A program made the position numbers and the translations under genes. Source: Clostridium sp. HBUAS56010 (lineage in GTDB: Bacteria; Bacillota; Clostridia; Lachnospirales; Lachnospiraceae). From it: a DNA stretch of 64,000 nt. Where the stretch lies: the NCBI RefSeq assembly GCF_007115105.1, contig NZ_SULJ01000009.1, positions 1 to 64,000 of the forward strand, in the 5' to 3' direction. Below, one piece after another: positions 27,559 through 36,776 of this stretch (its first letter is position 1; the number at the start of each line of letters is the position of its first letter). The notes below the pieces were generated by a model. It worked only from the letters and a program-made list of their open reading frames with translations, searched no databases and was not told the DNA's origin.

Positions 27559-28380
27559 TTACATTTTTAAACCGTCAGATAACGTTTCCGCACTTAAATA
27601 TTTACGGAATACAATCAGTAAAACAATGGAAGGAATTAACAAAATTACGGAAAATACCGCTCCTGCTGTCTCCGGGAATGACATAATAATTCCATAAAGT
27701 TCGCTGGGCATGGTATGAATATTAGGGAGTCCGATCAAAAGCGTACCCTGGGCTTCCTCCATAGACCCCAAAAATGTATACAGAGAAGCAACTACGATTC
27801 CAGGCCATGCCATAGGCATGGTGATCTGAAAAAATACACGAAGGGGAGAGGCGCCTGCATCTCTCGCACTTTCTTCCTGCTGGGCATGAACCGTCCGAAA
27901 AGAACCGCTTGGAATCCACACCATGAACATCATGGTATTTATAATATGTACCAGCACTACTCCAGGAAAGGTTCCTATAAGCTTAAGCTTATAAAATATT
28001 ACCGCCATAGCCGTATAAATTCCCATCTTGGGAAATGCATTGGTTAGAAGAAAACTCAACCGTACCAGACTTTTTCCTTTAAACTGAAATCTTGCAATGG
28101 CATACGCTGCCGGCAGACAGATGATAAGAGAACACAGCGTCACCGCAACTGCCAGAATCAGGGACATTCCAATTGACTCCACCATCTGCCCTTTTGTCAT
28201 GATATAATCCCACCATTTAAATCCAAAGGTTCTGGGTATTACATCCGGATATTCATATTTGCCTGCAAAGGACAAAGTCAGCATATGAAACATAGGACCA
28301 TAGAAAAAGAGAAGAAATACAGCAAACAATATATATTCCCAGAATCGAATCTTTCCAAGACCATAATACAAACCTTTCAT
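27559..28380 (-). CDS. ABC importer permease (second type)
   Basis: 273 aa with about six membrane segments and the EAA loop ESARDAGASPLRVFFQITMPM near residue 175. It starts 3 bases after the PHP hydrolase stop, indicating coupling, and precedes the ATPase by 27 bases. The two permeases flank the ATPase and binding-protein genes rather than lying adjacent. Confidence 0.9.
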   Translation of the reverse strand: MKGLYYGLGKIRFWEYILFAVFLLFFYGPMFHMLTLSFAGKYEYPDVIPRTFGFKWWDYIMTKGQMVESIGMSLILAVAVTLCSLIICLPAAYAIARFQFKGKSLVRLSFLLTNAFPKMGIYTAMAVIFYKLKLIGTFPGVVLVHIINTMMFMVWIPSGSFRTVHAQQEESARDAGASPLRVFFQITMPMAWPGIVVASLYTFLGSMEEAQGTLLIGLPNIHTMPSELYGIIMSFPETAGAVFSVILLIPSIVLLIVFRKYLSAETLSDGLKM

Positions 28381-28383
28381 ATA

Positions 28384-29346
28384 TTACCGCTCTCCTCTCC
28401 ACCTCACCGGTGCGCCAACTGCCAGGAGATGTTCCATATCACATACAGAATCATATAATTCGATAATAGCTGTACTGGCGCCATTTTTAACTGGTATTTT
28501 AAAATCCCGGTTCAAATCCACTTCCCACTCATTTACAGTCTTATCATTCCACTTTACCTGAAGGACAACCTTATATTCCTTATAATGCCTGTCCCATCCA
28601 AAATAAGATGAGGTATGATCAAAATGTACGATTAAATTTCTGCCTTCAAATACCGTATGAAAAAGAGGTCCTTTTGTTATCATGGTTCTTTGACGGAGAA
28701 TTGCTCCTATCACGCCATCTGCCAGGCTGTCCGGTTCCTTTTCAAACATTGCATAGGTAATAAATACCCGTTCATCCTTCGGCTTTCCATGAATATCCTT
28801 TCCTGTTACAGCTCCTATCTTATATCCCTGAAGCACAAGCTCTTCCCAAAGTTCTAAAGCCTGTTTATTGCCTGATATGCCGTCTCCCATGGTTTTAGTA
28901 CCACTGGAGGTATTAAATATTTCAATATAGTCTACTGAATTCCAGTTTTTAACATCCATCCCAAATCTGCAGCCAATCATCAGAGGTTCTCCAATACAAA
29001 AGGGATGGGCAATTCCCACTGCCGCTGCTCCTTCTGCTCTCAACTTCATAAAAAAGGCTTCGGGGTATTTCGGGTTCAATTCCGTAATATCTGTCATATG
29101 CTTCATTCCCAGAGCCAATATGTGTCCGTAAAAAGTAGTAATTTCCACGCCTTTTAAAATTGAAACATCATATTTATTCTTTCTCACTTCTTCATCAGCC
29201 TTATCATGTCCGGAGCAAGTATTGTGATCCGTCAAAGCCAGCACCTCAAACTTCTGCTCCTCTGCATACTTTACCAATTGGCCAATTGTCATAGTTCCAT
29301 CGGACTCTGTAGAGTGATTATGCAATTCCGCTCTCTTATAGATCAT
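28384..29346 (-). CDS. PHP-domain metallohydrolase, CehA/McbA-like
   Basis: 320 aa. The N-terminal ELHNHSTESDGTMT contains the HxH metal motif; LALTDHNTCSG, then VEITTFYGHILALG and IGIAHPFC-like segments (AVGIAHPFCIG) supply further metal ligands of the PHP fold; EIFNTSSG follows. A C-terminal beta-rich part starts near residue 220. PHP enzymes of this type cleave phosphoesters or other esters. ATG at 29346 has GGAG 6 bases upstream and overlaps the preceding gene by 11 bases. Confidence 0.85.
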   Translation of the reverse strand: MIYKRAELHNHSTESDGTMTIGQLVKYAEEQKFEVLALTDHNTCSGHDKADEEVRKNKYDVSILKGVEITTFYGHILALGMKHMTDITELNPKYPEAFFMKLRAEGAAAVGIAHPFCIGEPLMIGCRFGMDVKNWNSVDYIEIFNTSSGTKTMGDGISGNKQALELWEELVLQGYKIGAVTGKDIHGKPKDERVFITYAMFEKEPDSLADGVIGAILRQRTMITKGPLFHTVFEGRNLIVHFDHTSSYFGWDRHYKEYKVVLQVKWNDKTVNEWEVDLNRDFKIPVKNGASTAIIELYDSVCDMEHLLAVGAPVRWRGER

Positions 29347-29806
29347 CAACTTCTCCTTTCACAACCAGGCTGAAATTTGTATTATCATTCAGGACATTTA
29401 AAACATGGAGCACAATGCGCAGATTTCCCTCATCAGTTTTCCACTGTAAAAACCCTTCTGAGGAATATTCTGGTGAAATATGAATTTCCTTTAGCAAAAG
29501 ATTTCTATGAGCGGTGCCCAAGCAGGCTCCGTTGTGAAATACCGATACATTAATTTCGCTTTTCGGCATTTTAAGAAGCTGTTCTTTTACGCTTTGGGTT
29601 ACTTCCAAATCCGGTATATTTTGCAACAGCGCCTGAATTCCTTTTTTCTCTATTTCCTCCAAGTTCCCGGTTGGCTCTCTCTTATCAAACTCAAAGGTTA
29701 TATCCAGGGATTTCATGTTTTCCGGAATAAAAAACAAATAAGAAATATGTCCTTGATATCCTGCCGATAACTGCCCTGAAGTCTTGTACAATTCTTTTTC
29801 AACCAT
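29336..29806 (-). CDS. Unknown 156-aa protein heading the PHP/ABC operon
   Basis: I do not recognise a family. It has no signal peptide or membrane segment. The pattern is beta-rich (HISYLFFIPENM, LDITFEFDKRE, INVSVFHNGACLG, LRIVLHVLNVL, FSLVVKGEVDDL), resembling a small beta-sandwich such as an accessory or binding domain. AGGAA lies 6 bases before the ATG. It overlaps the PHP gene by 11 bases, implying co-expression and probably co-function with the hydrolase, perhaps as its partner subunit. Confidence 0.75.
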   Translation of the reverse strand: MVEKELYKTSGQLSAGYQGHISYLFFIPENMKSLDITFEFDKREPTGNLEEIEKKGIQALLQNIPDLEVTQSVKEQLLKMPKSEINVSVFHNGACLGTAHRNLLLKEIHISPEYSSEGFLQWKTDEGNLRIVLHVLNVLNDNTNFSLVVKGEVDDL

Positions 29807-30059
29807 TTGTATTTCCTTTCTTTAATCAAACTTTACTACAGACTCAGTTTAGTGAACCTATTCCTTTAAAACAATCTATTTGGAGTTAAATATATGTAAA
29901 ATAAAAGTTATATTACCCAAATTTATACACTTCTTTTAACTTTTACATTATTTTTACTTAAATTACACTTTTTATAAGCTGTTTTATTTTAAAATAGAGT
30001 ATACCAACAAGTTCTTAGATAGGTTGTAAACAATTTCAGCAATCAATTCAGGAGGAGCT
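29807..30059. promoter_or_regulatory. Divergent control region between the PHP/ABC operon and the TetR gene
   Basis: A 253-base AT-rich gap. It contains an interrupted inverted repeat, TGTAAAATAAAAGTTA (29895-29910) against TAACTTTTACA (29937-29947), and a TATTTTAAAATA palindrome near 29985-30000. These are candidate operators for the divergent TetR protein; AT-richness makes chance matches likely. No riboswitch was recognised. Confidence 0.4.
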
Positions 30060-30725
30060 ATGATAAACAATAATTTAAATCCATCATACAAAGTAAAATA
30101 CCTCAAACATAATGAGCGCTTAAGTGACCTTATCTTAGACAGAGCAGAACAGCTTTTTATAAGTAACGGTATCAATAAAACCAGCTTTTCTTCCATTGCT
30201 TCTGTCTGCGGTGTCACTCGTTCCACTTTATACAAATATTACAAAAGTAAAGAAGATCTGCTCTGGAGCATCCATCATAAAAAAATGCAGTTTTTAAGCC
30301 AGCGTCTATATCGTAATTTTTCGAAATCCAGACATTCCACCTATGACCGCTTTTATTCCTATTATCGCTTCATCCGGGAAACTTACCAGGATGATCCCGA
30401 ATGGTTCCAATTTTTTAATGTTTTTTATGACAGTTGGCAATATGAAACTAGTAAACGTTCCTCAGATTACTATAAAAAAACTTTTCATAACGGTGACTTC
30501 GGATCAAAAGATATGGTTAGATTTCTTTGTAAAAACTTTCATGACGGTTCAGTCAAAAAAGATTTAGATCCTGAAATGACGGCTGTGGCGTTTACTTATG
30601 CAGGATTTCACATTGCATCAGGGCTGATGCAAACCGCTCAAACCTTGCCCGTCAAATACGGGCTTAACACGGTAGAAATACTGGATACAACATTCCAACT
30701 GCTCTTATCAGGATTAAAAGGATAA
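30060..30725 (+). CDS. TetR/AcrR-family transcriptional regulator, 221 aa
   Basis: An N-terminal TetR HTH at about residues 20-66 (ILDRAEQLFISNGINKTSFSSIASVCGVTRSTLYKYYKSKEDLL). The remaining helices form a ligand-binding/dimer domain without recognisable specificity. GGAGG lies directly upstream of the ATG. It is divergent from the PHP/ABC cassette and is the probable repressor of it. Confidence 0.9.
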   Translation: MINNNLNPSYKVKYLKHNERLSDLILDRAEQLFISNGINKTSFSSIASVCGVTRSTLYKYYKSKEDLLWSIHHKKMQFLSQRLYRNFSKSRHSTYDRFYSYYRFIRETYQDDPEWFQFFNVFYDSWQYETSKRSSDYYKKTFHNGDFGSKDMVRFLCKNFHDGSVKKDLDPEMTAVAFTYAGFHIASGLMQTAQTLPVKYGLNTVEILDTTFQLLLSGLKG

Positions 30726-30833
30726 AGTACGCACTTCACTCCAACATTCGCAATTCCGAAACAAACATATTAGAATATCCTGCATGCCATGGGAATATAT
30801 TGAACCATAAGACAAGATGTAAGGAGTATTCAT

Positions 30834-31193
30834 ATGGAAAAATCAAAGCTTCAGGTCACACTAAGAAACCTGCTCATCACCTACATACTGACCGGAATCC
30901 TGCTTGTTGTCCTGGCATTCGCACTTTATAGATTCCAGTTAAAAGAAGGCCAGATCCGACTGGGCGTGAATGGGGTTTACATTATCACCTGCTTAATCGG
31001 AGGGATTTTGATGGGAAAAAGCATAAGGCAGCGAAGGTTCTTTTGGGGACTTTTACTGGGTCTTATGTATTTTGTGGTTTTACTTGCAGTCTCATTTTTA
31101 CTGAATAAGGGCGTGAATGGGTCTATGAATCAGATTCTTACTACCATGGCAATCTGTGTTGCAAGCGGAACTGCAGGGGGAATGCTTAGTTAA
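30834..31193 (+). CDS. TIGR04086-type membrane protein, 119 aa
   Basis: Four hydrophobic segments (about residues 12-30, 45-60, 68-90 and 98-118) with a glycine-rich pattern (CLIGGILMGKSIRQRRFFWGLLLG). It matches my recollection of TIGR04086, a membrane family of Clostridia often found with yajC and SCIFF genes. Here it is on the other strand and 7 kb away from them, with the ABC/PHP cassette in between. Function unknown. Confidence 0.75.
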   Translation: MEKSKLQVTLRNLLITYILTGILLVVLAFALYRFQLKEGQIRLGVNGVYIITCLIGGILMGKSIRQRRFFWGLLLGLMYFVVLLAVSFLLNKGVNGSMNQILTTMAICVASGTAGGMLS

Positions 31194-31262
31194 AACCATT
31201 TTTCATTGCCATGTGCAATCTGCAGGGAGTTGTTATTATTTTACAGGGAGAAAATTTTCTAT

Positions 31263-31302
31263 AAAAAAACGGCTGTGTCAACATCACACAGCCGCTTTTT
31301 TA
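31263..31302. terminator. Bidirectional terminator
   Basis: AAAAAACGGCTGTGT and ACACAGCCGCTTTTTT form a long stem with a short loop and A/T runs on both sides, ending the TIGR04086 gene rightward and the lspA-like gene leftward. Confidence 0.92.
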
Positions 31303-31304
31303 TA

Positions 31305-31772
31305 TCAGCGTTCCCGAACCATCTTAATAAGCTCTGCAATCAGAATTATGGCTGCACCCAGGAAAATGAAAATATCGCCCAGGTTAAATACGACTTTTTT
31401 GAGTCTGCCTGCCTGAATGCTGAAATAATCAACCACATAACCGCGGAAGAGTCTGTCATATAAGTTACTGATGGCACCCCCAAGAGTAATGGATAATGCC
31501 AGCTTTTCTACAATTCTGCCCTTTTTCTGGGAAAGCCCTGCCAGGATTCCACCTATGAAAGCAGCAACTGCTAAGGGGATCATCTGGACCAATTCCAAAT
31601 GTTCCTTTAAATAACCGAAAGAAAAACCTGGATTGTGACTCTTATAGAGGACGATCTTGCCGCCGCTTCCTTCCAGCTCTTTTGGGAAACTGCTTTCTTC
31701 CTGGTTTTCAATGGAACTTTTTATAAAAAGATCCACGGCCGCCAATAATACGATGACACCGATAAATATCAT
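31305..31772 (-). CDS. lspA: Signal peptidase II family protein (divergent LspA)
   Basis: 155 aa with four membrane segments. The family blocks are present: HNPGFSFG near residue 46, GGAISNLYDRLFRGYVVDYFS and VVFNLGDIFIFLG. The two catalytic Asp are retained (in VVDYF and NLGDI), but the usual NxADS reads NLGDI. It may process prolipoproteins such as the binding protein encoded nearby, or be a second, specialised copy. ATG at 31772 has AAGGAG 8 bases upstream. Confidence 0.8.
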   Translation of the reverse strand: MIFIGVIVLLAAVDLFIKSSIENQEESSFPKELEGSGGKIVLYKSHNPGFSFGYLKEHLELVQMIPLAVAAFIGGILAGLSQKKGRIVEKLALSITLGGAISNLYDRLFRGYVVDYFSIQAGRLKKVVFNLGDIFIFLGAAIILIAELIKMVRER

Positions 31773-31856
31773 AACGTACACTCCTTCCGACCTTATTATC
31801 TCCATTCTACTGTACTTTTTATCCTTCGTCCAGCGAATCCGGTCTACGGCTTTTTA

Positions 31857-33260
31857 TTAACCTCTCATCTGAATAAAAGGTCCGCCCTTTTTGTCCAGAT
31901 ACGCACGGGTTATTACAACAGAACCAATGTTTGGATCTTTGGGGATTTCATACATGATATCCAGCATAAAATTCTCTATAATGGCACGTAAAGCTCTGGC
32001 ACCGGTCTTTTTCTTCAGCGCTTCTTCTGCAATCCACTCTAAAGAATCATCTTCAAATACCAGCTTTACTTCATCTAATTCCAAAAGTTTTTTATATTGC
32101 TTTAAAATAGCATTACGGGGTTCCTTTAACACCCGGATCAGTAAATCTTTATTAAGAGAATCCAAAGTAACACTGATGGGCAGACGTCCCAGGAACTCAG
32201 GAATCATTCCAAACTTTCTTAAATCTTCGTTTGTTACCTTTGTCAGGAGGTTGTTGTCTGTCTCGTACTGGTCTTTTAACTCTGCGGAAAAACCAATGGA
32301 AGACTTTTCCTTCAAACGCTCTTTGATGATGTCTTCCAGATCCGGGAACGCACCTCCGCAGATGAAGAGAATGTTCTCCGTTTTCACAGAAGTCATAGGC
32401 GTAAGAGCATTCTTCTGGTTGGAACCAACAGGAACCTCTACCGTACTTCCCTCTAACAATTTTAAAAGCTCCTGCTGCACCGATTCTCCGCTGACATCCC
32501 GGCTGCTGGTATTCTTTTTCTTGGCAATTTTATCAATCTCATCAATAAAAATAATTCCCCGCTCTGCCTTATCCACATCATTACCAGCCGCGGATAACAG
32601 CTTGGATACTACACTTTCAATGTCATCGCCTATGTATCCGGCTTCTGTTAAAGAAGTGGCATCGGCAATGGCTAACGGTACATCAAGAAGCTTTGCCAGT
32701 GTCTTAACCAGATAGGTCTTTCCGCTTCCTGTAGGGCCAATCATCAAAATGTTTGACTTCTCAATCTGGACCTGATCTTCTTCATTCTTTAATTCCTTTT
32801 CAACCAGATAAACTCTCTTATAATGGTTGTAAACGGCTACGGAAATCACTTTCTTTGCCTGATCCTGACCAATTACATAATCATCCAGCTTCTGGCGGAT
32901 CACATGAGGTGCAGGAATATCCTTTAAGTCAATTTCAGGTTTTTCACTTTTCACTGACCGTTTTTTTATTTTCTGTTTTTGTGGTATCTCAAGATCTTTG
33001 TCATTTAACTTTCCAAGATCGCTGAGATTCAGATTCATATATGGCATACCCGGAATCTTACTTAAGTCAAATCCGCTCTGGGTCACAGAATCAAATGCTT
33101 TCTGCATACAGTCATGACACAGATTCATAGAACCTGTCATGGAAACCATGGGACCTGTGATGCTCTCCGGCCTACGGCAGACATAGCAGACTTTTTCAAA
33201 TTCATCCTGTTCTTTTTTTTTCTCTTCTCCGTCAGAATCCTCAACCGTGGTATCTTCCAT
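31857..33260 (-). CDS. clpX: ATP-dependent Clp protease ATP-binding subunit ClpX-type
   Basis: A 467-aa AAA+ unfoldase. An acidic N-terminal extension precedes the four-Cys zinc domain (CYVCRRP and CHDC). Walker A GPTGSGKT, pore loop GYIGDD, Walker B IIFIDEIDKI, and ClpP-docking IGF within SSIGFSAEL are intact. No clpP is adjacent. The extra acidic lead and a charged linker before DIPAPHVIRQKLDDYVIGQ differ from standard ClpX, so it may be a second paralogue. Two starts are good: ATG 33260 (GGAGG) or TTG 33293 (AAGGAG). Confidence 0.88.
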   Translation of the reverse strand: MEDTTVEDSDGEEKKKEQDEFEKVCYVCRRPESITGPMVSMTGSMNLCHDCMQKAFDSVTQSGFDLSKIPGMPYMNLNLSDLGKLNDKDLEIPQKQKIKKRSVKSEKPEIDLKDIPAPHVIRQKLDDYVIGQDQAKKVISVAVYNHYKRVYLVEKELKNEEDQVQIEKSNILMIGPTGSGKTYLVKTLAKLLDVPLAIADATSLTEAGYIGDDIESVVSKLLSAAGNDVDKAERGIIFIDEIDKIAKKKNTSSRDVSGESVQQELLKLLEGSTVEVPVGSNQKNALTPMTSVKTENILFICGGAFPDLEDIIKERLKEKSSIGFSAELKDQYETDNNLLTKVTNEDLRKFGMIPEFLGRLPISVTLDSLNKDLLIRVLKEPRNAILKQYKKLLELDEVKLVFEDDSLEWIAEEALKKKTGARALRAIIENFMLDIMYEIPKDPNIGSVVITRAYLDKKGGPFIQMRG

Positions 33261-33398
33261 CTGCTCCTCCTCCAGTAATTCTTTATCGTTCAATCTATAT
33301 TCTCCTTCTGTCTGCAATTATATACTTCATACATTCACATTATAAAGCATTTAAAAGATCCTCACAAGTGTACAGGCACATTTTAGATTTTTTTAAGA

Positions 33399-33438
33399 AA
33401 AGACTCCCTCATCAGAATGATCTGACAGGGGAGTCTTA
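33399..33438 (-). terminator. Terminator after the HtrA gene
   Basis: On the minus strand AGACTCCCCTGTCAGA and TCTGATGAGGGAGTCT form a long stem followed by TTTTCTT and more A/T sequence, right after the htrA stop. Confidence 0.88.
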
Positions 33439-33444
33439 TTTTTG

Positions 33445-34803
33445 TCACTGCTGCGGCTCTGCCGGCCGCTTTCCAAGTGTGATGTTTACATTTCTTTCTA
33501 CATACTGTCCGTTCTCTATGGACTGTACGGTAACAGGAACGGTTGTTCCACCTTTATAGTACTTAAGCATATTGGTCAGGTCATCGTATGTCTTAATGCT
33601 CTGCCCATCAAATTTTGTAATAATATCTTTTTCTTTCAGATCGGACTGGCTGGCTGCGCCGCCTTCTACAATCTTATAGATGAATACCCCTTGAGGCATA
33701 CCAAGCTGCTGGCTTGTGGCAGCATCAATGTTCTTACACTGAATTCCCAGATATCCCTGTTCTCCATCAGCAACCTGACTTCTGGTTGTTCTGGTCATCA
33801 GAGTATCAATAATCGCCTGAGCTTTGGAAATGGGAATTGCATAGCCCATGCCTTCCACTTCCGTTGAGGAATATTTTGCAGAGTTAATACCAATGACTTC
33901 TCCCTGCATATTTAAGAGTGCGCCGCCGCTGTTGCCTGGATTAATCGCTGCATCGGTCTGCAGTAAATCTCTGTTGGTTCCGTCTTCTGTCTGAACAGAA
34001 CGGTCAAGGGCACTTACATAACCAACCGTAACGGACTGACCATACCCAAGGGCATTGCCGATGGCTACCACTCCCTGACCTACTTTTATGGTATCGGAAT
34101 TACCAAGAGAAGCAATGGCAATTCTGGAAAGAGTATCCGCCTCGATATTCTTAATCGGAACTGCAATCACTGCAAGATCGGTGTCTGCATCTGTTCCTTT
34201 AATCGCTGCATCAACTGCAACCTGATCAATAAAGGTTACTTTTAAAGCTTCGGCACCTTCTACTACATGATTGTTGGTTACAATCAGCAGCTCATCATCA
34301 TTCTTTCCTACAATAATTCCTGAACCGCTTCCCTCCCCTTCCCGCTGCATGGGACCAAACCAGGTCTGGCTTTCATATACCACCTTGCTGGTAATCGCAA
34401 CTACAGACGGCATGGCTTTATCTACAATACCGGATACATCGTTGGGCACCACCCCGGATACACTGGCTGGCACTACGGCTGCTGGAGAAACAGTCTCCGC
34501 TTTATTGATCTCAACGGTGTTCTTACTATGGTAAGCACCGGCTGCCCAGTTGATGGCAACCATGGTACTTCCTGCAATTACTCCAAACACCAGTGCTCCG
34601 CCAACAAGAGCCGCCGCCCTCTTTACAAACCCACGTTTTTTCTTCGGAGGAATCATATCTTTCTGGAAGACGGGACTCTCTTCCCTTTGAAACTGATGTT
34701 CCTGATAGTGAGGAAGGTTCTGTTTCTCTTCTGTCTTTTGGGGCTCCGGATCTCTCATTACAAAATTGGTAGTGATTGGTTCTTCTTTTTCTTTATCAAA
34801 CAT
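33445..34803 (-). CDS. htrA: Membrane-anchored HtrA/DegP-type serine protease
   Basis: 452 aa. A cytoplasmic acidic tail is followed by a membrane anchor (about residues 60-85), a linker, then a trypsin-like domain with His in TNNHVVEG, Asp in DTDLAVIAV and Ser in NPGNSGGALL. A C-terminal PDZ domain (GYLGIQCKNIDAATS...GQSIKTYDDL) completes the architecture. It should degrade misfolded proteins outside the membrane. A GATTATC/GATAATC inverted repeat lies in the leader near 34829-34846. AAAGGAG precedes the ATG by 9 bases. Confidence 0.94.
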   Translation of the reverse strand: MFDKEKEEPITTNFVMRDPEPQKTEEKQNLPHYQEHQFQREESPVFQKDMIPPKKKRGFVKRAAALVGGALVFGVIAGSTMVAINWAAGAYHSKNTVEINKAETVSPAAVVPASVSGVVPNDVSGIVDKAMPSVVAITSKVVYESQTWFGPMQREGEGSGSGIIVGKNDDELLIVTNNHVVEGAEALKVTFIDQVAVDAAIKGTDADTDLAVIAVPIKNIEADTLSRIAIASLGNSDTIKVGQGVVAIGNALGYGQSVTVGYVSALDRSVQTEDGTNRDLLQTDAAINPGNSGGALLNMQGEVIGINSAKYSSTEVEGMGYAIPISKAQAIIDTLMTRTTRSQVADGEQGYLGIQCKNIDAATSQQLGMPQGVFIYKIVEGGAASQSDLKEKDIITKFDGQSIKTYDDLTNMLKYYKGGTTVPVTVQSIENGQYVERNVNITLGKRPAEPQQ

Positions 34804-34922
34804 AGGATCTATCTCCTTTCATCTAACGGATTATCTTTTTGATAATCACAGTCTATCAATGAAATGTGACCATTCTGTGATAAAATTATATTCAATATGT
34901 GAAAAGAGATTGATACTTCCTT

Positions 34923-36740
34923 TTACTCCCCGGTAGGGGGTGCCGGAACAACAGGTGCCTCTGTCACACTTCCCGCAGGCTGGGTCTCTGGCTGCGGACT
35001 AACCGTCTCTCCCGGTCCATTATGCTTTGTCTCCCCCTGGGTTTCATGAGGAGTGGTTGGTTCATGGACCGTGGTGGTCTCATGAGGAGTTGTCTCATGT
35101 GCTGTGGTAGTCTCTTTCGTTCCTGGTTCATGGATAGCGGAAGTGGGCTCTGTACTGCCGCCTGAATGAGAAGGCTTTGTTTCTCCAGGACCACCCTTTC
35201 CTGGTTTCGTGCCTGCCTCTTCCTGGCTGGAGCTTTCCTGAGCCGAAGATTCCTCGCTTTGTGTTGTCTTTTCCGGTTTTGTTTCTTTTGTCTCTTTCTT
35301 TGGCTTATCTTTCTTTGACTTGGAAGAATCATCTGCATCCTGGCCATTTTTATACATGCCGGAATCTGCTGCAATCTTGGCACTGATCTTTTTTACCATT
35401 TCAGATGGCTGGTAATCCTGTTTATCAAAGAGAAATTTATGAAGTTCTGTTACATTGCTTGTAAGAGTCTGGGGGATTACGCAGTCTCCCTTTTTGCCCA
35501 TCTTCATGTCACCTTTACTAAACGGAAAACCTCCAGTCTCTCCAATGTGGTATTTGCCCATATCCAAAAGAAGTTCTGTAAAATCGCCGAATGTCAGGTT
35601 GGTTCCTACCTGTTCAACTTCCATAAGAAGAATCCGGTTTAAAAGACCCAGATCCGCTTTTTTTGCTTTATCAAATGATTTTTGAATTACCAGACGCTGA
35701 CGCTCTGTTCTCTGGTAATCCGTATCCATCTTTCTCAATCTGGCATAAGCAACCGCCTGGACACCGTCTAAATGATTCATGCCTGCTGATTTTAAGTGAA
35801 CCGATGGAACACCTGTCTTTTGTACTGTTTCTGTAATAAAAGAATTAATATAACGAAACTCTGCTTTTGTTATATCCACATCAACGCCGCCCAGCATATT
35901 AATGCCGTCAGCCACGGATTTCCAGTTAAATGTCACATATTCTGTAATATCCATATCCAGATTCTTATTCAGAGCCGCCAATGCCTGGGCAGCTCCTCCG
36001 TTTGCATATGCAGAGTTAATCTTATTATAAGTATTCTTTTCACTGACGTTTAGATATGTATCCCGGAATACGGATAACAGTTTGATCTCACCAGTATCCT
36101 GATTGATATTACATATCATAATAACGTCCGTGTTTGTTCCCTTATTCACATTGCCGTCCCGGCTGTCCACACCAAAGACCGCTATGTTGCGGTATCCGGT
36201 CATATGTTTCTTCTGTGCACTGGTCATCTCTTCATTACGGACCTGCTTCTCATCAAAATTCTGCGGTCTCTGGATAGATCCCATAATCCGTGCCACATAG
36301 GCGTAAGAAAATATGATTGCAAGAGTAAGAAGTTCTGCAATGGTAAGAAGAATGATGCGTCTGATCTTTCTTTTATTGCTGCTTTTGGCTTCACTCCGGC
36401 TGGAAGTGGAGGAACGTTCCTGGATGGGTCTCCTCGCCTGCTGCCTGGTGCCGCCGTCACCAATCACAATCTGCCCCCTGGTAGTTGACTGTCCTCTGCT
36501 CTGAGAGGTTCCTGATGCCTGCCTGGAGCGGGATGTATCCTGACCGGAAGATCTGGTGCCTGATGGTGACTGAGGTCTGCGTACAGGCTGACTCTTACTC
36601 CTGGAACTTTTGGCTGTATCATCTTCGTAGTCATCATCCAGATAGTAATCTCCATCGGACGGATCTGGTTTTGAATCGTAACCGCGCCTTCTGCTCTGTC
36701 TTTTTTCACGGTTTAACTCATCATCAAATTCATTTTTCAT
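34923..36740 (-). CDS. LytR-CpsA-Psr (LCP) family cell-wall glycopolymer ligase
   Basis: 605 aa. A long Ser/Arg/Gln-rich cytoplasmic N-terminus (to about residue 125), one membrane segment (KIRRIILLTIAELLTLAIIFSYAYV), then the LCP domain: AVFGVDSRDG, TDVIMICNINQ, LSVFRDTYL, NKINSAYANGG and YARLRKMDTDYQRTERQRLVI. It moves polyprenyl-linked glycans onto peptidoglycan. The C-terminal 120 residues are a Thr/Pro/Glu/His-rich tail of near repeats (ETTTxHEPTTPHET). It sits beside the glycan locus whose product it likely attaches. Confidence 0.93.
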   Translation of the reverse strand: MKNEFDDELNREKRQSRRRGYDSKPDPSDGDYYLDDDYEDDTAKSSRSKSQPVRRPQSPSGTRSSGQDTSRSRQASGTSQSRGQSTTRGQIVIGDGGTRQQARRPIQERSSTSSRSEAKSSNKRKIRRIILLTIAELLTLAIIFSYAYVARIMGSIQRPQNFDEKQVRNEEMTSAQKKHMTGYRNIAVFGVDSRDGNVNKGTNTDVIMICNINQDTGEIKLLSVFRDTYLNVSEKNTYNKINSAYANGGAAQALAALNKNLDMDITEYVTFNWKSVADGINMLGGVDVDITKAEFRYINSFITETVQKTGVPSVHLKSAGMNHLDGVQAVAYARLRKMDTDYQRTERQRLVIQKSFDKAKKADLGLLNRILLMEVEQVGTNLTFGDFTELLLDMGKYHIGETGGFPFSKGDMKMGKKGDCVIPQTLTSNVTELHKFLFDKQDYQPSEMVKKISAKIAADSGMYKNGQDADDSSKSKKDKPKKETKETKPEKTTQSEESSAQESSSQEEAGTKPGKGGPGETKPSHSGGSTEPTSAIHEPGTKETTTAHETTPHETTTVHEPTTPHETQGETKHNGPGETVSPQPETQPAGSVTEAPVVPAPPTGE

Positions 36741-36776
36741 TTATTTAACCTCATCCTAATCGTGTCGTATTCAATC

